DNA of 64,000 nt from Zanthoxylum bungeanum (Eukaryota; Streptophyta; Magnoliopsida; Sapindales; Rutaceae): NCBI GenBank assembly GCA_019454045.1, contig SKCR01047762.1:169501-233500 (forward strand), written 5' to 3'. Of the stretch, positions 46,073-55,031 are shown one piece after another. The translations under genes were made by a program, and so were the position numbers. Every line of letters begins with the position of its first letter. Positions within the stretch are counted from its first letter, which is position 1. The notes below the pieces were generated by a model that was not told where the DNA came from, did not search any database, and saw only the letters and a program-made list of their open reading frames with translations.

Positions 46073-49027
46073 TGTAGGCATTACATTTTTGCATACCAGC
46101 CCAATGATGAGCCTCGTATGGAGGCACCACCTTTTAAGTCGCGGGAATGGCGGGAGTCGCGGGAAACGGACGACGGAAGGGGAAAGTCAAGAATTGACGT
46201 TTTGTTGGATCTTTGTTCGCTCGCTTAACCTCGGGTTTGTCTTTGAGCCTCTGTTTCAAAATTCATTCTCGCCCCAAACCTTAAAACCTACCACTGTGAC
46301 CCTTCAACTTCCATGCACAAACATAAAATAATAAGCCACCAACCAATTAAACAAATTCAAACAAAATCAAACAATTAAAAAATACAAACCAATTTAATAA
46401 GAAAATAAACAAAAAACAAAACAAATTAAACCCACCCCTCACACCCATAATCAACAAATAATAACAATAATTCAACAAAAACATTAATAAAATATTAAAC
46501 AAACCCACTCACAAATAATAATAAAAAATAATCAATCAACAAACACCAAATAAAATAAACCCACCATTCACGTGTCTTTTACACACACACACACACACAA
46601 ATTCAACAACACCAAATAAACAATAAAAAATAATCCAACACCAACACCAAACAAATAATAAACAAATTCAAACAACAACAAAACCCACTCACAAAAAAAC
46701 CCAAAATACAAAACAACAAGTACCACCCAAACCCACTCACTACCCATACCATAAGCCATGCCACCACCCATACCTCTCTCTCTCACTTCTTTTAACCATA
46801 TAAACAAACACATTCCCTTCACGTATCAGGGGGGTTCACGCTACAAACACAGCACACGCACAACCCTTCATCACTCAGCACCCTTACGCCATAGCAAGTC
46901 CTCAACCAAACAGAAATCAACAAAGAAGAACCCATATTGCAACCAAGAAAAGACCACGCACACAACAGTCCTTCACAGCACTCACTCAGCAGCCAAAACA
47001 ACCCTCGATTCCCATTTCTTCTCGGAGCAACAATAACAGCGACCAGCGATCAAAAGGACAGCCTGATCTTCCACCTTCATTGCCTTTATTCACCACAACT
47101 TGAAGACACACGATCACTCCCTGATCCCTCATGAAACGCACGTAACCAGCCCCACATGCCCTCTACCTTCACCATGCATACGTAACAAACACCAGCAACT
47201 CCCCCCTCATGCTCACGGCAACACTGCCCTCACGCCTAACCCTTCAGCAGCCCCTTCATGCACGTACTCCATGCGCACTGCCTTCATGAAACCCGAATGT
47301 CACAACCACGACTTCAAGTCTCAAACTCACATCGAACCCTGCCTTCACGACCATCTTCATCTCACCATACGGCCTCCCTCCACAACTCACGTTAACAAAT
47401 CGACCATGCAGTCCCTAGCAGTCCACGTAACTGTCATTGCCTCATTCAACACATAAAACCCTCACATTTGCACCCTTGTTTCATGTTATCAGCCCACAAA
47501 ACTCGTCCCACAAATCAAAGCCACCTAGCCCACTATATCCCTTCACGTAACAGCTCTCATCCAGTAACAACACCCTCACCAAGCACCCTCACTCTCGGCT
47601 CAAAGAAACCTACGAGAAGCTCACATAAAGACACAGCCCCTTGGACACTCAGTACTTCACAAACAATAACCCCTTTTACCAGCCACAAAATCGACAGCCC
47701 TCAAACCATGCACACGCTAACAAAACAGAACTTTTTTCCCTCTCATTGAAAACCCACTGCAAAGACTCACCTCCAAACTGACCAAACTTGTACCCCATGC
47801 AGACGTACCCACTACTCGGCAGCAGCATGCCCTATCACACTCCATTCACAGTCGCTTAATCCACTCACCAGCAGTTATCCTTCACGCACCCAAGCTCCAC
47901 TCTTCATCAGACCATACCCTAACAAGCCTTTAGCTCCTCGGCAGCCCTCTGTCCATGGAAACTATCCAGCCAAATTATCATGAAAACAACCCCATGAAAT
48001 GCCACAAAACACCACTGAAATCTGTCAAAAGATAGCCAAAATCGTCCCAAAAATGGTCCCGGAACCGGCCCAAAAATAAACTGAAAACAGTGAGAAAAAT
48101 AGAAAAAATAGCGAGCGGAAACCTCGAGTGAATAAGAGAAAACAACGGAAATAGTGGACCAGTGAAAATAGAGAAAACAGTGAACCTGTGAAAACTATAG
48201 AAACAGCGGACCAGTGAAAACAGCAAAACGATATCCCTTCCGGCACTGTGGAACGCACTCCCGGAAAGCGACTTAAAAGGTAAGACCTGAGGGCACCCTT
48301 TTATTTATTAGCTTTTATTTTTAGTTATTTTATTATTTTATTTCGCATGATTATTGTGAATTGGTGCATGATGTGATTTCTGGGTGAACGGAATATGTGT
48401 TCTCTCTTGTGGTATATCGGATGGAAACTCGGACGTAAATTCCGTAGCCGAATCCGAATGGACGGTATTGCGGTTTGCACTCGGGATACAATGCCACGTA
48501 TCACTTGAGAGACACATATTTCATTTCATCCAAACCTTGTATTTGAGCATGATTAGGTTGTTAGTATGTTGTTTATTCCTTAAGCATGATTAGGTTGTTA
48601 GTATGTTATTTCCATATGTATGTTATAGTTATTTACTTCGCAATAGGAGTTTTATCTACGTTTGTTTAGGTTGTTGTTTAGTTTTCATGTTTGATAATGT
48701 AACATGTTCGTTGTGTGATATTGTATGTTTACCTTTATGAATGTGAATTAGATCTAGGTTAATCTCAGACATGTATGTTGTGTAGACTTGGTTAAATTAT
48801 TGCACAAATCCGTTCATTACAAGTGGAATAAGTAAGGGACCATTCCGAACCCAACGGTTTGAGGTCTTCCCTTGCGAGGGGTGAGTGCGGCCTTAAATCA
48901 TTTTTCCCGGTTCACACCGGGTGGCGACTCCATTTTATTTCTTCGGTTTAGTTCCCTCGCGGGCTACTCCGTACTCCCAACCGGGCCGCGAGCCCGGAAC
49001 AGCATCATCCATTTTATATGTCCTACA
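46073..49027 (+). repeat. 5' LTR of element C
   Basis: This 2955-bp LTR closely matches 55032-57982. A TATA-like CCATATAAAC lies at 46797-46806. (AC)n is at 46581-46599. The C-rich ORFs at 46758-47749 are shared by position with the other LTR but interrupted differently, so they are not called. The end block contains GGTTCACACCGGGTGGCGA as in B. Confidence 0.92.
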
Positions 49028-49030
49028 GTC

Positions 49031-49048
49031 TGGCGACTCCACTGGGGA
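49031..49048 (+). other. Primer-binding site of element C
   Basis: TGGCGACTCCACTGGGGA, identical to that of element B, starts 3 bp after the 5' LTR. Confidence 0.82.
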
Positions 49049-49997
49049 CAGAGAATCGGCCCCGAAATAATGTCTTGTAATGTTTGTGATTTGTGCTTTA
49101 AATTAGCCATGTCTACTGTGGGTTTAGAGAATTTAATCAAAGGTATTATTAAAGTTAGGTGATGGTTTGGTGTCTTCCTTCACTCACTACCTTTCTATAA
49201 GGAAAAGTTGTGAGGGCACCTAGATAATCATTCACTCGTAGCTCATTGTGATAGACTAATTTGGAGGATTCGTTGTTTATTCCTGACACCAAGCGATAAG
49301 AGCCTAAGAAGCTAGGGTACTTAAGAGAGTCTCGCTCCACCCTCCCTCTGGGGAATCTACAATGGGAAATCCATTTGACAGTCAGTCACACACCATAACT
49401 CGTTGGCACGTACCGTAAGGTATAAAAAGGGTGCGCTCACTTGGTCGCTCGAACCCTTGAGTGGGGAGTCCTAGTTGTGAGCAAACCTTCGTCATCGGGA
49501 TCCTTTGTTTACATTCTTTTAAACCTGCATGCGAACCCTAATTGTATGACCCATAGAAATCATTTCTTTTATGCTTGTGTTTGGGACCATCGTTATTTGG
49601 ATTCAATTGGACTGTTTATCAAGAGATATGAACTGGTTGGGCCATTTAAACTGGAACGAGTTCATGTCCTTTGACATTTGGGCCAAAAGCTTCTAAAATG
49701 CCGATGGGCCATTTTGTATTTGGGCATCTTATCATTTGAAGTTGTTTAGTTATGTTATCGCAAAAGTATGAACTTATTGGGCCTTTTCAACAGGGACAAG
49801 TTTGCACCGCGCAATGATGTGATTGAATGCTTTAAAATGATGATAGGCCAACTTATATATGTATTTTCCGCATCACACGCATCTCACGCATTTCATGCAT
49901 ACACACATCATGTTAACCCTTTTGTGTCTTAAAAGCCATCATAGATTCCCGTTGGGTTAGGAAAGCAGAGAGACTCGTCAAGAGACCGTCAGTCAAC
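49049..49997 (+). other. Untranslated leader of element C
   Basis: It aligns with the leader of B (22056-22890 reversed). It includes the stretch GATTCCCGTTGGGTTAGGAA near 49945, equivalent to the B sequence where gag and RT are fused. No independent gene is seen. Confidence 0.6.
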
Positions 49998-50330
49998 ATG
50001 AGAAAATTAGCAAACGAGAGATCCTGCCTGGATCAATTGGAGATTAAAGTAACTGAAATTATTGAGATGTTGCAAGTTCTGACTAATGTTGTGGCCAGTC
50101 TGACCGTACCCGGTATAGCCGATAACAGAAAGTTTTACAATCAGAATGGAAAGACCATCGGGGAATCCTCGGAAGAAGTAAGCAGAAAAGATAGTATAGT
50201 CATTCAGCAATGGGAAACAGGGCAGTGAGACTATCAGATTTAAAAGAGAATGAGTTCACCGAGCCGATCAATGTTAACAGACTGAAGTTGTATTTAGCCT
50301 GAGGGAGAGAAGACTGAGCAGTCACCAAGA
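49998..50330 (+). pseudogene. Element C gag N-terminus fused to pol scraps
   Basis: The frame 49998-50228 begins MRKLANERSCLDQLE, a coiled-coil-like start typical of Tat Gag. It then jumps to SEEVSRKDSIVIQ, which corresponds to EEVSRKDRIAIQ just before the integrase of B. Next comes a jump to the codons for the last part of pol (GNRAVRLSDL-like, out of frame) that matches 9605-9660 of B. Two successive deletions thus removed nearly all of gag-pol. No function is expected. Confidence 0.75.
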
Positions 50331-50611
50331 GAATTGGCGGAAGACCTAACCCAACGGGATAGGAAATTCATCCATGCATACATGCATACACGTAACGTAC
50401 TTGCAATTCTTGTGTTTGTCCTATGTTTGCAGGTTTTAAACAGAAAGAGAGAACTAGCAAGGGACGACCAAAGACATATGGCGCCGGGGAGCACAATGAG
50501 GGTATCACCCATCATGAACAGGGAGGACCGCTACACTTGCATACGTATACATTACATGCACACATCTTTATTCTATTGTCTTGTATTCGCAGGTTTAAAG
50601 GAGAAAAAAAG
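50331..50611 (+). other. Duplicated acceptor-like leader in element C
   Basis: Two similar segments each run from an ATGCATACA-type start to a pyrimidine-rich stretch ending in CAG (50430-50432 and 50590-50592). Both align with B up to its CAG at 9428-9430. They resemble intron 3' ends and may be splice acceptors for a downstream ORF. Splicing is an inference. Confidence 0.45.
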
Positions 50612-50901
50612 AAAAAGAAAGCGGCAAAGATCAAAAGGTGACACAAGCACTGAGGATGACATTGAAGACACATTGACAGATGGATTTCGGTCATGTCTAG
50701 CTGAAGACGATGAATTTAGTGCTAACAGGGAGGCAACCCATACACTTTGTTGCGATGAAAAGAAAGCGGCAAAGATCAAAAGGTGACACATGCACTGAGG
50801 ATGACATTGAAGACACATTGACAGATGGATTTCGGTAATGTCTAGCTGAAGACGATGAATTTAGTGCTAACATGGAGGCAACCCATACACTTTGTTGCGA
50901 T
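50612..50901 (+). repeat. 145-bp tandem duplication upstream of LOG
   Basis: Units 50612-50756 and 50757-50901 have GCGGCAAAGATCAAAAGG at 50621 and 50766. Each unit ends with CAGGGAGGCAACCCATACAC (CATGG in the second) and TTTGTTGCGAT. The unit contains the Athila-like GGGAGGCAACCCAT. Element A has the corresponding sequence once (about 4805-4950). Confidence 0.85.
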
Positions 50902-51404
50902 TTCTATTTTCATGTTTTGTGTATACATGTCGTAGAATTTTTTATTTTGTGTGTTATTTTGGTAGGTAAAAGCGAAGACATAGCATTTTAAGACAGATGG
51001 AATGGTGCTTGGCAATCACAAAGATGAGAGATAATTCATTAGTGGTGGCAGAGTAAAAGAAGAATTCATGAGACGCATCCTAATGAACTTATGCCAAGCA
51101 AGAGGCGTATTGAGTACATAATTCCTTTGCTTTAATTATTGCTTTGATTTGCCTTCTTTTGTTATTTTCTGTTATTTTCGGGGACATGATCCATAACTTT
51201 TGACCTTTTAGGACTTCTTTTGGCATTTTCTTTTATTTTTTCGTGGATGGAATCCACGACTTTTTGACATTTCATGATTTCTTTTGTTGTTTTCGTAGAC
51301 AGGATCCAGTGACCTTTTGACTTCTCGTGACCTCTTTTGTGGTTTAGCTAACCACCATTCGGTGAAAGGTATTAGTACAATTATTACTCAACCTTTTTTA
51401 AGTA

Positions 51405-51412
51405 CTATAAAT
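51405..51412 (+). promoter_or_regulatory. TATA box of the LOG gene in element C
   Basis: CTATAAAT lies 60 bp upstream of the LOG ATG, with a C/T-rich TCTCTCCTCAAC at 51426-51437 as a plausible start region. The corresponding site in element A is the target of the MITE. The segment from 50902 to 51404 has no gene; it holds the acceptor-like TTTGGTAG (tag at 50963-50965) and the shared AGACGCATCCTAATGAA block. Confidence 0.6.
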
Positions 51413-51471
51413 TCAGCTCAATATTTCTCTCCTCAACACATTCAAATATACATCCGAGTAAAAGAGAGAAA

Positions 51472-52125
51472 ATGGAAGCCACTTCAAGAAGACGAGTTGA
51501 AACCATTTGTGTGTTTTGCGGTACCAGTGTGGGTACTAAACCGCAATACATAGAGGCAGCACAAGAATTGGGTCGAGTCATTGCTGAACGAAATATGCAC
51601 TTAATATACGGTGGAGGCAATCTTGGACTGATGGGAATTGTTTCAAAGGCTGTACATGACGGAGGCAGTCCAGTTCTGGGAATCATCCCAAAACCTTTGG
51701 CGGAGACGAATCTGATAGGACCATCAAACGGAGAAGAATTGCTCATGCCGGGAATGTCAGAGCGACTGGTGGAAATGATTAACCGTGCAGATGCTTTTAT
51801 TGCTCTGCCAGGAGGCTTGGGCACGTTGGAGGAAATTTGTATAGTGCTATCTTGGGCGAACTTGAACATACACCAGAAACCTCTTGGATTGTTCAACGTT
51901 GATGGATTTTATGATTTTCTCTATGTGTTTCTTGAAGACAACCGAAGAAATGGGTTCGTAACAAAACCTGTGAACGAACTGCTTTTCACAGCCAGAACTG
52001 CCCAGGATTTAATTGACCAAATCTTGGCCTTTGAACCGCATGTGGACCCTATCTTTTCCAAGATCAAATGGTCCGAGGACGATCGTGGTAAAAAGCGTAA
52101 ATTGAATATGGATCTTAACTTATAA
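51472..52125 (+). CDS. LOG: LOG family cytokinin riboside 5'-monophosphate phosphoribohydrolase
   Basis: This is an intact, intronless ORF of 217 residues. LOG enzymes hydrolyse cytokinin riboside 5'-monophosphates to free cytokinin bases plus ribose 5-phosphate, in the cytosol or nucleus. Residues 12-18 read ICVFCGT, 47-54 GGGNLGLM, Arg98 lies in MSERLVEM, and 113-121 are PGGLGTLEE, the family's PGGxGTxxE motif. A basic KKRK near the C-terminus follows WSEDDRG. Length and start match typical LOG proteins, and the disabled copy in element A has the same start. It is transcribed in the sense of element C, between deleted pol and the 3' LTR, with its own TATA box. The lack of introns indicates origin from a spliced mRNA. 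Catalytic activity is likely by motif but not shown; Leu in place of the usual Tyr in PGGYGT occurs in some plant paralogues. Confidence 0.93.
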   Translation: MEATSRRRVETICVFCGTSVGTKPQYIEAAQELGRVIAERNMHLIYGGGNLGLMGIVSKAVHDGGSPVLGIIPKPLAETNLIGPSNGEELLMPGMSERLVEMINRADAFIALPGGLGTLEEICIVLSWANLNIHQKPLGLFNVDGFYDFLYVFLEDNRRNGFVTKPVNELLFTARTAQDLIDQILAFEPHVDPIFSKIKWSEDDRGKKRKLNMDLNL

Positions 52126-53029
52126 GTCTTATGTATTAGCATCTTGTTTATTTTGTGTTATTTAAATAAATAAAAAATAAAAAAATGAAAAAATGAAAAA
52201 AAAATTGAGTGAGAGAAGTCTTTGATAGTTAGACATATGTCCGATGATGACATTGTATGTTGTAGGGAAGAAACCCTAGAAACGATAAGTGCGAGACGTG
52301 CTCTCGTCCCGTATTCTGAATGGACTGATCTCGGTCAGACTCATAAGCACTTGATTACGGGATCTCAGCAGTAGAAGCCTGAGTGGTTGGCAAGATGACT
52401 AGTTGAAGAGTTAATGGATCAGTGAATGACCGTTTGCCTGGATGTCCACCCTGGTTTTCTGATGCTACGATATATGATATGGTTGGAAATAAAGAAAAAA
52501 GTCTCTGAAATAAAAAAAAAAAAAAAAAAAAGAAAAAATAGACCACCTATAACCGATAAGCGTGAAGCTACCCATGGGCGAGTATTAGGACCACCATGAG
52601 GAGAAATGCTACCTTAAAGGGTAGGTGTGTCAGAAAAGAAAAGAAAAGAAAAAAAATCCAAAATGAAAAGAAAGAGACGAAAGAAAAAAAGATGAAAACC
52701 ATATCATGTTGAGTATGCTGAAGTAATCACAGAATGTGATTAAGACATCCAGGTTGGTTAGACCCACTGGTTCGATTCTCTGAAACGAAATCACCAAGTT
52801 GGCTTACTTAAGGACTAAGCTGCGAAAGAACCTTAGCACACACGCACTAAAAGTCTAGTTCAGATCACCCATTCAGACAATCAGAATTGAGTGTATCAAG
52901 TACTTTGAAGGTTCTCTGGTTTCGACACGAAGCATTCGTTGAGGACAAAAATATGTTTAGCTATCAGGATTGTCTCGAGGAGAGCAGTATAGTTTGAAAT
53001 AAATCATTCACATCAGTATCAGTCTTTGT
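52126..53029 (+). other. Element C 3' non-coding region after LOG
   Basis: From about 52200 it aligns with B (minus strand of 8346-9200): GAGAGAAGTCTTTG, GGTGATGACATTG-like, ACGGGATCTCA, and GGTGGACATCC blocks. A-rich tracts are at 52500-52535 and 52630-52690. No gene is seen. The upstream 52126-52200 is the LOG 3' flank with AATAAATAAAAAATAAAA, possibly polyadenylation signals. Confidence 0.6.
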
Positions 53030-54895
53030 TGAGTATGACAATCTGGGGGCGAGGCCCACATCATCAGTAGCATCCTTGCTGAGTATGGCAATCTGGAGGC
53101 GAGGCCCACATCACTATCAGTCTTCGTCAGGTATAGCACTCCGGGTATGGAGACACATCAGCTACAGCATCAGTTTTCAGGGATGAGTCCCAGGGTCGAG
53201 GCCCAAATCAGCTACAGTATCAGTCTTCGGGGATGAGTCCCAGGGTTGAGGCCCACATCAGCTTCAACATCAGTTTCAGAGATGAGTCACAGGGTCGAGG
53301 CCCACATCAGCTTCAGTATCAGTTTTCGGGGATGAGTCCCAGGGTCGAGGCCCACATCAGCTCAGTTCAGGAATAAAGCTCACATTCAGTACAGTTCAGG
53401 AACAAAGTCTACATTCAGCTCAGTTCAGGAACAGAGCCTACATCCAGCTTAGTTCGGGAATAGAGCCCACAGTCAGTACAATTCAGGAATAAAGCCCACA
53501 TTCAGTACAGTTCAGGAACAAAGCCTACATTCAGCTCAGTTCAGAAACAGAGCCTACATCGAGCTTAGTTCATGAATAGAGCCCACAGTCAGTACAGTTC
53601 AGGAATAAAGCCCACATTCAGTACAGTTCAGGAACAAAGCCTACAGTCAGTATAGTTCAGGAACAAAGCATACAGTCAGTACAATTCGGGAACAAAGCTC
53701 GAGGGAATAAAGCCTCATCTCAACAGTTTGGGAACAAAGCTCGATCTCAGTACAGTTCGGGAATAAAACTCGAAGGAATAAAGCCTCATCTCAGTATAGT
53801 TCGGGAATAAAGCTCGGAGGAATAAAGCCTCATATCAACAGTTCGGGAACAAAGCTCGGAGGAATAAAGCCTCATATCAACAGTTCGGGAACAAAGCCCA
53901 CAGTCAATACAGATTCGGGAACAAGGCCCACAGTCAACATAATCAAGGAATAAAGCTCTATCTTAACACAGTCCGGGAATAAGGTCCAGGGGAATAAAGC
54001 CCACCTTCAAAACAGTTCGAGAATAAAGCTCAGGGGAATAAAGCCCAATCTTAGCACAGTTAATAAACAATGCCCATATCAATTTTGGGGCGATGCCCAT
54101 ATCAATTTTGGGGCGAGGCCCATATCAGTATCAGTGGGGGCGAGGCCCATATCAGTATCAGTCGGGGGCGATGCCCACATCAGTATCAGTATAGGGGCGA
54201 GGCCCATATCAGTATCAGTTTGGGCGAGGCCCATATCAGTATCAGTCGGGGGCGAGGCCCACATCAGTATTAGTCTGGGGGCGAGGCCCACATCAGTATT
54301 AGTCTGGGGGCGAGGCCCATATCAGTATCAGTTTGGGCGAGGCCCATATCAGTATCAGTTGGGGCGAGGCCCATATCAATATCAGTTTGGGGCGAGGCCC
54401 ATATCATTTTGGGGCGAGGCCCACATCAGTGTCAGTCTGGGAACAAGACCCACAACTCAGTTCAGGGAATAAGACCCATGGGAAAAAGACCCACAATTCA
54501 GGGAACAAGACCCACAATTCAGATCGGGAACAAGACCCACAACTCAGTTCAGGGAACAAGACCTTCAACACAATTCAGATCGGGAACAATACCCACAACT
54601 CAGTTCAGGGAACAAGACCCTCAACAAAATTCAGATCGGGAACAAGACCCACAATTCAGGGAACAGGACCCTCAGCTCAAAATGGGAACAAGACCCACGG
54701 GAACAAGACCCACAACAAAACTCAACACAATTCAGGGAACAAGACCTTCAGTTCAAATCGGGAACAAGACCCACAATTCAGATCAGGAACAAGACCCACA
54801 ATTCAGTTCAGGGAACAAGACCCTCAACACAATTCAGGGAACAAGACCCTGAGCTCACTTCGGGAACAAGACCCAGGGGTCGCAGTACCTCACCA
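53030..54895 (+). repeat. Compound minisatellite in the 3' region of element C
   Basis: There are four successive unit types: about 60 bp with GATGAGTCCCAGGGTCGAGGCC (53030-53370), about 30 bp with GTTCAGGAACAAAGCC or GTTCGGGAATAAAGCTC (53370-54060), about 26-30 bp with GGGGCGAGGCCCATATCAG (54061-54440), and about 24-28 bp with CGGGAACAAGACCCACA (54440-54895). Open frames arise from periodicity. Tat/Ogre elements are known for such variable 3' tandem repeats. The core TTCGGGAA is shared with the array of B. Confidence 0.9.
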
Positions 54896-55017
54896 CCAAA
54901 TCAATTCAGTTCGAAGAAACAGGTGAGTCAGGTGGCAGCTGGCGAGCCAGGTAAGTAAAAATACATTGCACGTTCTTTGATAGAATTGTCATTGTCACAC
55001 ACTGCACAAGTCCCATC

Positions 55018-55031
55018 AAAGTGGGGGCGAC
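55018..55031 (+). other. Polypurine tract of element C
   Basis: AAAGTGGGGGCGAC lies just before the 3' LTR, identical to the tract of B. Confidence 0.82.

Noticed and set aside
46758..47749. Proline/histidine/threonine-rich open frames in C-rich DNA
   Set aside because: They lie inside the LTR of C and are present but differently interrupted in the other LTR (55709-56702); composition explains them.
51472..52125. LOG as an ordinary host gene between two chance LTRs
   Set aside because: The two flanking LTRs are a matched pair with TSD, PBS and PPT, the ORF has no introns, and a second copy with the same flank occurs inside element A.
54070..54926. Long overlapping open frames with repeated GARPISV or GNKTHN peptides
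   Set aside because: Same cause: a tandem repeat in the 3' region of C, with all three frames open in parts.
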